From: Bacillota bacterium
GTDB taxonomy: Bacteria; Bacillota; Sulfobacillia; JAJZYS01; JAJYTV01
Reading direction: 5' to 3'
Length of the DNA stretch: 51,687 nt
NCBI GenBank assembly: GCA_021847575.1
Contig: JAJZQO010000012.1
Span: forward strand, 1 to 51,687
Both the position numbers and the translations under genes were made by a program. Numbering within the stretch: position 1 is the first letter of the stretch; each line of letters starts with the position of its first letter. This document shows, in pieces, positions 42,746 to 50,456 of this stretch. The notes below the pieces were generated by a model that was not told where the DNA came from, ran no database searches, and saw only the letters and a list, made by a program, of their open reading frames with translations.

Positions 42746-42910
42746 TCAGTGCGTGTGGCCGCAACCGCATCCGTCGCCGTGCTCGTGCCCACCGCAGCCG
42801 CACGAATGGCCCTCGCCGTGCTGGTGGTCGTCTTCGTGGTCGTGGCAGCCGCACACGTGGTCCGACTCCGCCTGACCTTGACCGGCCGGCACGAGGCGAA
42901 TGAGCTTCAA
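42746..42910 (-). CDS. 54-residue His/Cys-rich small protein, candidate metal-binding
   Basis: TTG at 42910 has GGAGGGG (42916-42922) five bases upstream; the frame ends with TGA at 42746-42748. The product has 10 His and 6 Cys in its last 37 residues, arranged as three Cys-Gly-Cys units, each followed by a His/Asp/Gly-rich tail (HDHEDDHQHGEG, GGHEHGDG, GHTH). The first 15 residues (KLIRLVPAG) are ordinary and might form a strand or short anchor. Such composition indicates Ni, Zn, Cu or Co binding, as in His-rich metallochaperone tails. A promoter-like sequence and a terminator flank it exactly. No homologue is recalled; function is inferred from composition. Confidence 0.75.
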   Translation of the reverse strand: MKLIRLVPAGQGQAESDHVCGCHDHEDDHQHGEGHSCGCGGHEHGDGCGCGHTH

Positions 42911-42939
42911 GGGATCCCCTCCAGTCTTGTCCTGGTATC

Positions 42940-42969
42940 AGCCTAGACTGAAGGGCATACCTGCGTCAA
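42940..42969 (-). promoter_or_regulatory. candidate SigA promoter of the His/Cys-rich gene
   Basis: On the minus strand TTGACG (42964-42969) and TAGGCT (42940-42945) are 18 bases apart, placing the transcript start about 23 bases before the TTG codon and just ahead of its ribosome binding site. The -35 is strong, the -10 weak. Confidence 0.5.
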
Positions 42970-43063
42970 CGCGTCTCGTGGCGACCGAGGCAGGTATTGC
43001 CTGTGGCCGAGCGAAGCCGTCAGTCTGGGGGATCAGGTCTCTTCTCGCATGGGAGGGAATCAT

Positions 43064-43759
43064 ATGAGGATCGCCGCGCTGTACGACATCCATGGCAACC
43101 TGCCCGCGCTCGAAGCCGCGCTGCATGCCGCCAGAAAGGCGGGCGTCGAGAAGGTGATCCTTGGCGGCGACATCGCGGCAGGGCCGCTACCGGCGGAGAC
43201 GATGGAGATCCTGATGGCGCTCGGTGACTGGGCATCCGTCTTGCAAGGCTCTTCGGACCGTGCCGTGGTCACCTGCTACGACCTGCTTATGGCGAAACAC
43301 AGGATCGAGCTGCAGACCTGCGACCCGCTCGTCCGCTGGGCGGCGGAGCACATCACAGGCCACCAGCGTGATTTTCTCGAGGCGCTGCCCCGCGATCTCA
43401 GCTTCCACTCGCAGGACCTGGGGGAGATCCGCTTCTACCATGCCGCGCCGCAGGACGGAGAGAGTCCGAGTTTATCCGAGCCGCACGGCGGCGTTGTCGT
43501 CGCTGGCCTCGACCATCGTCAGGGTACCGAGCGCAGGGGTGGCGTGCTTCAGGTGCATCCGGGCAGCGTGGGCATGCCGCAGGGCGGCGGGACCGGTGCC
43601 TACTGGGCCCTGCTTGGCGAAGAGGTCGAGTTGAAGCGGACGGAATACGACACTACGCAAGCCGCTAGGCGCATCATGCGCTGCGGCATGCCGGACGCCA
43701 AGGCCTGGGCACAGCGCTACGTGCTGATGGAGGGGGTAGATACGGTAGGAACCACGTGA
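43064..43759 (+). CDS. metallophosphoesterase-like protein with altered metal-site motifs
   Basis: A 231-residue calcineurin-like fold. The first motif is intact (ALYDIHGNLPALEAAL) and the second is present (ILGGDIAAGP), but the usual GN(H/C)D reads QGSSDRAV and the final GHTH reads AGLDHRQ, followed by the well-kept LQVHPGSVGMPQGG. So two metal ligands (the bridging Asn and one His) appear replaced. Related YfcE/DR1281-type proteins hydrolyse phosphodiesters. ATG at 43064 has GGGAGG seven bases upstream. Either activity is altered or lost, or the protein is a regulator. It stands alone next to the small metal-binding gene. Confidence 0.75.
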   Translation: MRIAALYDIHGNLPALEAALHAARKAGVEKVILGGDIAAGPLPAETMEILMALGDWASVLQGSSDRAVVTCYDLLMAKHRIELQTCDPLVRWAAEHITGHQRDFLEALPRDLSFHSQDLGEIRFYHAAPQDGESPSLSEPHGGVVVAGLDHRQGTERRGGVLQVHPGSVGMPQGGGTGAYWALLGEEVELKRTEYDTTQAARRIMRCGMPDAKAWAQRYVLMEGVDTVGTT

Positions 43760-43882
43760 AACGATTTGGATGGTCGGCGGCGGTTCCGGGGTGCGATTCC
43801 CCGGCAGGCTAGTCGTCGGCCAGGCTGTTCGGCCCGCCCATTGCGGACTTCAATCTGTGAATGTCTGCGTTTCCGGGAACGG

Positions 43883-45778
43883 CTAGAAGCTGACGCTGCT
43901 GGCGACCTCCTGCCAGACGAGACCGCCGTCGGACGTGGCGTAGACGGTGCCTGCCGTCGTCAGAAGCCAGCCGTGCATCTCATCGACGAAGCTCACGTCC
44001 GCAAGCACGCCGGCTGCACGCAGCGCGATCCGCCGGAAGCTCTGGCCGCCGTCCAGGCTGAGCCAGACGTTTTGACCGGACCAGAGCCAGACGAGCCCAT
44101 CGGTTCCTACGCGCATGCCGATCGGAGCTCCCTGCCCAGGCAGCCAGTGGGGCAGGCCGATGGGGATCCAGTGCAGTCCCCCGTCGACGCTGCGCCAGAG
44201 GTAGGGTAGTGCGGAGTCCAGCACAGTTGGCTTGCGCCCCTGACGGTTGGGCTTCAAATAAATGCTCGGCACCTTCGGCGTTCCTACGCCGAGAACGGTT
44301 TGCCCCCCGAGCGGTGCAACGGCGCTCGGAATGAACGGCGTAGAGAGGGCTTGCCACTTCGCGCCGAGGTCCTGGGTGAAGAAGAGCTGCCTGCCCTGGC
44401 CTGGACGGTAGCCGATGATCCAACCCTGGTCGACGCTCGACATCCCGAGCGCCGCCGGATACCAGCCATGCGCGAAGGGCTCGATCTGCCATGTCCGCCC
44501 GCCGTCCAGCGAGACGTAGGGGGCGTCCGGGCCGAGCACCATGATCTGACTCGGCCCGAGGACCTCGAGGGTGGACAGCGAAGCGGGAGCCTCGCCGGTA
44601 GCGGTCCAGGTCCGGCCGCCATCCACGGTGCGCAGGACGGTTGCTCCGTCGTATGTCCAGCCCGCTGCGTAGCCGAGCTGGTCGCTGAAGAAGGAGAGGG
44701 CGGTGCTTGGGCTGAGCGGCGGGTAGACAAGCTGCCATGTCAGGCCGCCGTCGACCGTCGTGTAGAGCGGGGGGCCATCGCCCGCGAGTAGCCAGCCGTG
44801 CTCCGGGTCGCTGAAACCGACGGAGAAGGCCTGACCGCCTGCGGTGGGCAGCGGCTGTCCGAAAACGGCCTGCCAGGTCGCACCGCCGTCCCGCGTCATA
44901 TAGATGCCGCCCCGGTCGAGGCCGATGAACCCCGTCTGCGAGCTGAGGAAAAACATGCTGTGCACGTACCCCGCGAGTGGCAGGCCGCCAAGACTTGCGT
45001 TGACCGCCTGCGCCGACGAGACCATCGTCCAACTGCGGCCACCGTCTCGTGTCGCGTAGAAGGACTTCGGCTGCAGCCCGCCTCCCTCGGCTCCGCCGCA
45101 GATCAGGAAGCCCTGGTACGCGTTCAGGAACGAGATGGCCTGCAGGCCAGATCCTTTGTAGGGGCAGAGCGTCGCGCGGCTGCTCCAGATGAGGCCGCCG
45201 TCCGTCGTGCTGAAGACCTCGGTCGTTGCCGCCGCGGTCCCCGATGTGTGGCCGACGATGAAGCCAGTGCTCGACGACGGGAAGCTGATCGAAGACGCGT
45301 AGAAGCCGGTGACCTGGAAGATGTTCTGCCACGTCCGTCCGCCGTTGAACGTGGCTTCCACGGCCGTCAGGCCGCAGCGGCCCTGGTTGCAGCCGTTTTC
45401 GAGCACGAAGGCGGTGCTCGCTGTCGGCGAGTCCACCTGCACCGCCGTCCTGGTGGGAACGAGCAGCGTATGCCAGCTCGCGCCGCCGTCGCTCGTGTAG
45501 GCGGCGGCCGTGCCGTGCAGGAGCTGAAGGATGGCCCAGCCGTCGCTCGGCGTATCCATGCGTATCGATGTGAGCGCAGGTCGCTGCGGGAGCGCAAGCG
45601 GCACCACCTGCGCGGTGTAGGTGGGCAGGCCTGCCGCGGCGACCGGATGCACGTAGGACTTGTCTCGCACGACCCGGTGGTGCTTTTGCGGGCTGGTGAC
45701 GTGCGTGTTGGGCGCTGTTCCGCCGCAGCCGGCGAGGAGCAGGGCAGCGGCCCATGCGGTGAGCCAGATCCTTCTCAA
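43883..45778 (-). CDS. lipoprotein with Asp-box / YCF48-like beta-propeller repeats
   Basis: A 631-residue exported protein. The N-terminus is a lipoprotein signal (RRIWLTAWAAALLLAGC, lipobox LLAGC). The rest is built of about twelve Asp-box-like repeats of the form S/T-x-D-G-G-x-x-W (for example TSDGGASWH, TRDGGRSWTM, TVDGGLTWQL, SVDGGLHWIP), as in YCF48/BNR/sortilin propellers, probably two propellers. Such proteins bind ligands or help assembly outside the membrane; catalytic activity is not implied. TTG at 45778 has AGGAGG nine bases upstream. It overlaps the end of the MFS transporter gene by four bases, so they form an operon. Confidence 0.82.
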   Translation of the reverse strand: MRRIWLTAWAAALLLAGCGGTAPNTHVTSPQKHHRVVRDKSYVHPVAAAGLPTYTAQVVPLALPQRPALTSIRMDTPSDGWAILQLLHGTAAAYTSDGGASWHTLLVPTRTAVQVDSPTASTAFVLENGCNQGRCGLTAVEATFNGGRTWQNIFQVTGFYASSISFPSSSTGFIVGHTSGTAAATTEVFSTTDGGLIWSSRATLCPYKGSGLQAISFLNAYQGFLICGGAEGGGLQPKSFYATRDGGRSWTMVSSAQAVNASLGGLPLAGYVHSMFFLSSQTGFIGLDRGGIYMTRDGGATWQAVFGQPLPTAGGQAFSVGFSDPEHGWLLAGDGPPLYTTVDGGLTWQLVYPPLSPSTALSFFSDQLGYAAGWTYDGATVLRTVDGGRTWTATGEAPASLSTLEVLGPSQIMVLGPDAPYVSLDGGRTWQIEPFAHGWYPAALGMSSVDQGWIIGYRPGQGRQLFFTQDLGAKWQALSTPFIPSAVAPLGGQTVLGVGTPKVPSIYLKPNRQGRKPTVLDSALPYLWRSVDGGLHWIPIGLPHWLPGQGAPIGMRVGTDGLVWLWSGQNVWLSLDGGQSFRRIALRAAGVLADVSFVDEMHGWLLTTAGTVYATSDGGLVWQEVASSVSF

Positions 45779-47013
45779 CGCTGGGCACCTCCTTCCGCCG
45801 CGACGGTAGGAGTTTTCGTCCTGGGCGCCGGACCTACCTCTGCTCCGGAATTGAGCCAGAGGCTGAGTGCGAGGGCGATGAACAGCATGAGCGCCGCAAC
45901 CAGGAAGGCGTCGGAGAAGCTGCCGAAGTGCTCCACCAGGATGCCGCCCAACGCGGGCGCCGCGACGGACGCCAGCATGCCGACGAAGTTCATCGTCCCG
46001 TAGGCCTTGCCGTATTGTTCCCCGCGCAGACTGAGGGCCACCTCGCTCAGGATCATGGGGTCGAGCACCAGCTTGCCGCTTGCGCCGTAGACCACGAGAG
46101 CGATAAGGAATGCCCAGGTGCCCCCTGCGGCGCCCATGGCCAGCAAGGACAAGGCCGCTGTGGCCAGGAGCCACCGCATCCGCCCAAGCCTTGCCGCGGC
46201 GGGCCTGCGGTTCCACAGAATGGTGGCGGGAATGGCCACGAGCGTGGGCAGCGAGGCTGCAACGCCGAGCCCGACGCCTTGCAGCCCTTGATGCAGCCCT
46301 TGATGCAGCCCGAGGTAGTAGGGGAGCCAGGCAAGCATGAAAAAGAAGGGGTAGAGCGAACAGAAGTTGATGGCGAGCAGAAGCGCGAACCTGCGCGCGG
46401 ATGGCGCCACGGCTGGCAAGGTCACGGCCTGGGCCAGGGGGCGCTGCACGTCTTGCGGCGTCACGCGATAGAGCCACAGGCCCACGCCAACGGTCAGAAG
46501 ACCGAGCAGGACGACGGGCAGGCGCCAGTCGCTCGGTGCCAGCGTGGAGGCAATCAGGTAGCCACCGGCAATGCCTGCCCCCATCCCCGAAGTGATCACG
46601 GCGTTGGCGGCGGAGAGGGCCGAGGGCGGAATGCGCCTTGCCGTCACCGCGAATTGCGTTGGATAGTAGACCCCCTGGAACGCGCCTGCCAGCGCCGAGA
46701 GCACCAGGAGCGCGGGGTACGAGCTGGCGGCGCCCGTCAGGGCGATGAAAAGGCCAAAGCCGACATAGCCCACGCCAAGCAGGGTACGAGGCGACACCCG
46801 GTCGGCCAGGTGGCCGACCGGGATCTGCACGAATGTGTAGGTGAGGAAAAAGGCGGAGGAGATGAGCCCAAGCTCTCCCGGCCCCACATGGAACTGCAGG
46901 CCGAAGATATGCAGGAGCGGGCTGAGAACGGCGCGATCTGCAAAGACGAAGAACCAGCCAATCCCGCCAAGGAGAGCCCAGGGCAGGTAGCGCTCCTGAT
47001 TCGGGGCCGACAA
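45775..47013 (-). CDS. MFS transporter
   Basis: A 412-residue major-facilitator protein with 12 predicted helices. Between helices 2 and 3 it has GHLADRVSPRTLLG, the family GxxxDRxGRR-type loop, and LSALAGAFQGVYYPTQFAVTAR in helices 4-5. It resembles the anion:cation symporter / sugar-acid transporter group (for example hexuronate or glucarate carriers), but the substrate is uncertain. TTG at 47013 follows GAGGTG. A 12-bp tandem duplication near 46290 repeats the residues HQGL in a central loop. Translationally coupled with the Asp-box lipoprotein. Confidence 0.85.
   Translation of the reverse strand: MSAPNQERYLPWALLGGIGWFFVFADRAVLSPLLHIFGLQFHVGPGELGLISSAFFLTYTFVQIPVGHLADRVSPRTLLGVGYVGFGLFIALTGAASSYPALLVLSALAGAFQGVYYPTQFAVTARRIPPSALSAANAVITSGMGAGIAGGYLIASTLAPSDWRLPVVLLGLLTVGVGLWLYRVTPQDVQRPLAQAVTLPAVAPSARRFALLLAINFCSLYPFFFMLAWLPYYLGLHQGLHQGLQGVGLGVAASLPTLVAIPATILWNRRPAAARLGRMRWLLATAALSLLAMGAAGGTWAFLIALVVYGASGKLVLDPMILSEVALSLRGEQYGKAYGTMNFVGMLASVAAPALGGILVEHFGSFSDAFLVAALMLFIALALSLWLNSGAEVGPAPRTKTPTVAAEGGAQR
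46281..46311. repeat. 12-bp tandem repeat within the MFS gene
   Basis: GCAGCCCTTGAT occurs twice in tandem plus a seven-base partial copy. It keeps the reading frame and duplicates four residues in a loop, the mark of recent slipped-strand duplication. Confidence 0.85.
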
Positions 47014-47143
47014 ACGGCTTGCACCTCAAGGGAAGTTTGGCTAATGGGCGCCGCACATCCTGCCTCGACGCCGGACCAGGTCCTGGCTGCTGCATGCGGG
47101 GGGCGCCGCCCGCCGGGCGATGCCCCCCAGGCTGCCCTCGGCC

Positions 47144-48679
47144 TCAGCCCACGGTGACCTCCGTCCGACCTTGCTCGAGAGCGTAGTCGGCGGTGGTCGT
47201 CTCGTCCACGCCGTTGCTGACCTTCACGGCATGGAAGACAAGCGACAAGACCACAACGACGACCAGATTGGCGATGAGCGCCCAGATGCCGGCGTAGCCC
47301 GGTACGCCGAAGAGCGGCACGATGGACGACTTGAAGTCCACCGAGGCCGTCATCGCGATGCCGATGATTTCGCCGACGGCCCAGCCGAGCAGAAGTGCCG
47401 TGCGGTGGAACCAGCGGCTGTAGAGCCCGCCGACGATCATCACGATCGTCTGCAGGATCATGATGCCGCCGAGCGTCTGCAGGTAGAGCGAATATTGCAC
47501 CGGGATTCCGAGCGCGAACACGAGACCGAGGATCGTGACGCAGACCGAGACAATCTTGGCGACCCACGCCTCGTTTTTGGGAGACCCACCCCGGGCGAAG
47601 TACTCCTTGTAAATGTTGCGCGAGAACAGGCTGCCAGCCGCGATGGACATGATGGCCGCCGGCACGAGGGCCCCGATGAAGATCGCGGCGAACGCGAACC
47701 CGACAAACCACTGCGGGAACTGCTGCTCAAAGAGCAGCGGCACTGCGAGGTTGCTGTCGCCGTGTACATTTACGCCAGCCGCGAGCGCCATGATGCCCAG
47801 CAGGGCGATGCCGCCCAGCATCAACGAGTAGAGCGGGAGAAACGCCGCGTTGCGTCGGATGACCTGCCGCGACTTGGTCGCGAACATCGCTGTGATGGCG
47901 TGCGGGTAGAAGAAGAGGGCAAGCGCCGACCCGAGAGCCAGGGTGCCGTATGCCGCGTAGAGCGGCGGGGAGAGGATCACGGAATGCGGCGGCGTGGCCG
48001 CGAGGAGCTTCGCGTTCGCGACGCTGAAGATGTGACCGAAGCCGCCGAGGGCCGCAGGGATCGCGATCATGGCGGCAATGACTGTGATGTAGATGAGCGT
48101 GTCCTTGACGATGGCGACCATGGTCGGCGCGCGAAGACCTGAGGTCCAGGTGTAGAAGGCGACGACGAGGAAGGCGATGACCAGGGCGATATCGCCCGCG
48201 CTGCCCGTGCCGCCGAGCCCGAGCGTCTGCAGGACGGCCTGCATGCCCACGAGCTGCAGCGCGATATACGGCATGGTGGCGATGATTCCCGTGACAGCTA
48301 CGGCGAGGGCCATGCCGCGCGATTCGAAGCGGCCCTTGACGTAGTCCGAGGCTGTGATATAGCCCTTCGCCTTGGCCACCGACCAGAAACGCGGGAAGAC
48401 GGTGAAGATGAAGGGGTAGATGACGATCGTGTAGGGCACGGCGAAGAAGCCGAGGGCTCCGGAGCCGTATGCCAGCGCCGGCACCGCGATGAAGGTGTAC
48501 GCGGTGTAGAGGTCGCCGCCGATCAGGAACCACGAGAGCAGGGTGCCGAGCCGCCTGCCGGCCAGACCCCACTCGCTGAGCTGGGACAGATCGGCCTTGT
48601 GCCACCGCGAGGCGTAGAAGCCAAGGACGGTGACGAACACGAAGAGAACCAGAAAGATCACGAATGCTGTCGTGTTCAA
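47144..48679 (-). CDS. sodium:solute symporter family protein (monocarboxylate type)
   Basis: A 511-residue transporter with about 13 membrane helices, of the SSS family. Characteristic are GGDLYTAYTFIAVPALAYGSGALGFFAVPYT in helices 2-3, YTWTSGLRAPTMVAIVKD after helix 5, and ALFFYPHAITAMFATKS. Together with the small upstream DUF3311 protein this resembles MctP/MctC-type carriers of pyruvate, acetate, lactate or propionate. The start at 48679 follows the DUF3311 gene by 33 bases; GAGGAGG-like bases precede it. Uptake of short carboxylates suits the acyl-CoA metabolism seen elsewhere in the window. Confidence 0.85.
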   Translation of the reverse strand: MNTTAFVIFLVLFVFVTVLGFYASRWHKADLSQLSEWGLAGRRLGTLLSWFLIGGDLYTAYTFIAVPALAYGSGALGFFAVPYTIVIYPFIFTVFPRFWSVAKAKGYITASDYVKGRFESRGMALAVAVTGIIATMPYIALQLVGMQAVLQTLGLGGTGSAGDIALVIAFLVVAFYTWTSGLRAPTMVAIVKDTLIYITVIAAMIAIPAALGGFGHIFSVANAKLLAATPPHSVILSPPLYAAYGTLALGSALALFFYPHAITAMFATKSRQVIRRNAAFLPLYSLMLGGIALLGIMALAAGVNVHGDSNLAVPLLFEQQFPQWFVGFAFAAIFIGALVPAAIMSIAAGSLFSRNIYKEYFARGGSPKNEAWVAKIVSVCVTILGLVFALGIPVQYSLYLQTLGGIMILQTIVMIVGGLYSRWFHRTALLLGWAVGEIIGIAMTASVDFKSSIVPLFGVPGYAGIWALIANLVVVVVLSLVFHAVKVSNGVDETTTADYALEQGRTEVTVG

Positions 48680-48712
48680 GGTGTCAGTGCCTCCTCTCGG
48701 CTTTCTCGCGGG

Positions 48713-48919
48713 TCAGGCGGTCAAGTAGTGGACCACGATGGTGAGAATCCCCGTGATCACAACCCACATCAGCTGGTACCAGTAGAAGTAGGGCATGCCC
48801 CCGAGTGCCGGCAGCGCGGAGCTGTAGAGCTGCGGGAACAAGGTTGCGAAAAAGGGGATGATCAGCACTAGGTACCACCAGCGCCGATTGCGACGGCTCG
48901 CGTTGGAATCTCCTTGCAC
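48713..48919 (-). CDS. DUF3311 small membrane protein
   Basis: A 68-residue protein with two predicted membrane helices (YLVLIIPFFATLFPQLY and FYWYQLMWVVITGILTIVVHYL). DUF3311 proteins are nearly always encoded directly before a sodium:solute symporter and are thought to be an accessory subunit. GTG at 48919 has AGAGGTG just upstream; a longer in-frame reading begins far upstream but lacks support. First gene of the symporter operon. Confidence 0.82.
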   Translation of the reverse strand: MQGDSNASRRNRRWWYLVLIIPFFATLFPQLYSSALPALGGMPYFYWYQLMWVVITGILTIVVHYLTA

Positions 48920-49190
48920 AGGACACCTCTCCCCTCCCACGTGATTGGCCCCGAACATGGAACTGGGCGCAATGTGGTAAATTAGGCGCCTATACTTTGG
49001 GTCCTGCCACGATGACTGGTGCACTCTGGATTGGCCGGCCGAGGCTGCACGTGCGTGCCCGTTGCAACGGTGCGAGCGGTGGTGGACTGCCGCCGAAAAG
49101 CGGGGATGCTGAAAGCGAACTCTTGGTCCGAGACCACAGAAAACCGCGGTGGTGTCTGACTAGCGGAATGCGGGAAGGCAGGCGAAGGGC
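48920..49190. other. intergenic region upstream of the DUF3311-symporter operon and the DUF202 gene
   Basis: About 270 bases between divergent genes. It contains TAGGCGCCTA, a ten-base palindrome near 48986, close to AT-richer bases that may hold the symporter promoter. No gene is supported. Confidence 0.4.
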
Positions 49191-49541
49191 ATGGCGTCGG
49201 CGCATCGCCGTCCGAGTGCGCGCGCACTCTGGGCATCCGAGCGTACTCTCCTGGCCTGGCTTCGTACGGCGATCTCCCTGCTTGCGTTCGGCTTTGTCGT
49301 CGCCCGCTTCGACATCTTACTGCACCGCCAACCGTCGCATGCCGGCAGCATTTTGGGCGCGATGCTCACAGGAGTGGGGGGCCTTTTCGCGGTGTTGGCG
49401 GTGCTGCGCTACTGGCGTGAGGCCCATGGCGCGCGGCAGGGCAGACCCAGGCCGGGGCTCGGCGTGACTGCCGGCCTGGCGGTGGCACTAGCTGCTGCTG
49501 TTGTGACGGGGTACCTTTTGACCCATCGGATGTCACTTTGA
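49191..49541 (+). CDS. DUF202 (YidH-type) membrane protein
   Basis: A 116-residue protein with three predicted helices and the DUF202 N-terminal signature ASERTLLAWLRTAISLLAFGFVV. Members include E. coli YidH; function unknown. ATG at 49191 has only a weak purine stretch upstream. It stands alone ahead of the abrB promoter. Confidence 0.85.
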   Translation: MASAHRRPSARALWASERTLLAWLRTAISLLAFGFVVARFDILLHRQPSHAGSILGAMLTGVGGLFAVLAVLRYWREAHGARQGRPRPGLGVTAGLAVALAAAVVTGYLLTHRMSL

Positions 49542-49574
49542 CATGTGAAATCAAACCATCTGAGTTTTCTATTA

Positions 49575-49604
49575 GAGACATCGTCTGGGTTACTGTGGTA
49601 AAGT
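49575..49604 (+). promoter_or_regulatory. candidate abrB promoter
   Basis: GAGACA (49575-49580) and TAAAGT (49599-49604) are 18 bases apart in an AT-richer stretch, 39 bases before the abrB start codon. Each box matches the SigA consensus in four of six positions. Confidence 0.45.
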
Positions 49605-49642
49605 GAAGTCAGGTCTTGCAGAGTGAGGTGAGCAGAGCCGTG

Positions 49643-49900
49643 ATGAAGTCAACTGGCATTGTCCGCAAGGTCGATGATCTCGGACGTGTCGTCCTGCCGA
49701 TCGAACTCAGGCGCACCCTGAGCATTGCCGAGAAGGACTCTCTCGAGATTTATGTCGACGGCGAGCAGGTCATCCTCAAGAAGTATGAACCGGCCTGCAT
49801 CTTCTGCGGGAACGCCGCCGACATGGTCCACTTCCACGGCAAGAACGTCTGCCGCGGTTGCGCCGCCGAGCTCATGTCTCTGGCCTCGCGCGCCAGCTGA
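49643..49900 (+). CDS. abrB: AbrB-family transition-state regulator with zinc-ribbon tail
   Basis: An 85-residue DNA-binding regulator. The N-terminal domain (KSTGIVRKVDDLGRVVLPIELRRTL, KDSLEIYVDGEQVILKKYEP) is close to B. subtilis AbrB, repressor of post-exponential genes. The C-terminal half differs: it holds two CxxC pairs (CIFCG and CRGCA, 19 residues between the pairs), a small zinc-ribbon found in AbrB proteins of several Clostridia-like lineages. ATG at 49643 or the adjacent GTG at 49640 starts it; GAGGTGA lies 8-11 bases upstream. Probably regulates entry into stationary phase and sporulation together with spoVT. Confidence 0.9.
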   Translation: MKSTGIVRKVDDLGRVVLPIELRRTLSIAEKDSLEIYVDGEQVILKKYEPACIFCGNAADMVHFHGKNVCRGCAAELMSLASRAS

Positions 49901-49914
49901 GTCGTTCCATAAAG

Positions 49915-49950
49915 ACGGCTGGATTACGGCATGCCGCAATCCAGCCGTTT
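49915..49950. terminator. bidirectional terminator between abrB and ribH
   Basis: An 11-bp perfect stem (49915-49925 with 49938-49948) is extended inward by CGGC/GCCG after an A-C mismatch. TTT follows on the plus strand and TCTTTAT on the minus strand, serving both convergent genes. Confidence 0.85.
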
Positions 49951-49977
49951 CCATTCGTTTCGCGTCAAGGTGCTCCG

Positions 49978-50436
49978 CTAGACGCTGGTAAGCAGACGGG
50001 CCATCTCGAGAGCTGTCAGGGCGGCTTCCTGGCCCTTGTTCTGCTTGAGACCGGCACGCGCGAGGCCCTGCTCTATGGTGTCGACGGTCAGGACACCGAA
50101 GCCGATGCCCACCTTGCCCTGGAGCGCCACCTGCTGCATGCCCTGCGCACACGCGTCCGCCACCACCTCGAAGTGGTACGTCTCGCCACGCAGTACGACA
50201 CCCAACGCCACGATGGCGTGCAACTGCCCCGTGTCAGCCAGCCGCCTCGCCGCGGCGGGCAACTCGAAGGCCCCCGGCACCCGAACCAGGACGATGTCCT
50301 CGTCCTTCACGCCGGCGTCGAGCAGAGCCTCGTGGGCGCCGTCGATCATGTGCTGCACCAGCATCCCGTTGTAGCGCGCGGCGACGATGCCGACGCGCAG
50401 CCCGCCGCCCTGTGCCCTTTCGCGCAACTCCCGCAC
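49978..50436 (-). CDS. ribH: 6,7-dimethyl-8-ribityllumazine synthase
   Basis: Condenses 3,4-dihydroxy-2-butanone 4-phosphate (made by RibBA) with the ribitylaminouracil to give lumazine, the penultimate step of riboflavin synthesis. The 152 residues include VGIVAARYNGMLV, the RVPGAFELPAAARRL loop, VALGVVLRGETYHFEVV with the catalytic His, and GVLTVDTIEQGLARAG. GTG at 50436 has AGGAGG eight bases upstream, which fixes the start. It lies 20 bases downstream of ribBA in the same operon. Confidence 0.95.
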   Translation of the reverse strand: MRELRERAQGGGLRVGIVAARYNGMLVQHMIDGAHEALLDAGVKDEDIVLVRVPGAFELPAAARRLADTGQLHAIVALGVVLRGETYHFEVVADACAQGMQQVALQGKVGIGFGVLTVDTIEQGLARAGLKQNKGQEAALTALEMARLLTSV

Positions 50437-50456
50437 CCCAGCCGCCTCCTGTCTCG

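Noticed and set aside
42488-42946. 152-codon plus-strand frame over tetR and the His/Cys-rich gene
   Set aside because: It runs across the tetR gene end and a terminator palindrome, and its Val/Ala-rich product is the antisense reading of His/Cys codons.
45779-47095. Single 1070-codon fusion reading through the MFS region into the propeller protein
   Set aside because: The upstream part is an out-of-frame shadow of the MFS gene; the lipoprotein signal and AGGAGG mark the true start at 45778.
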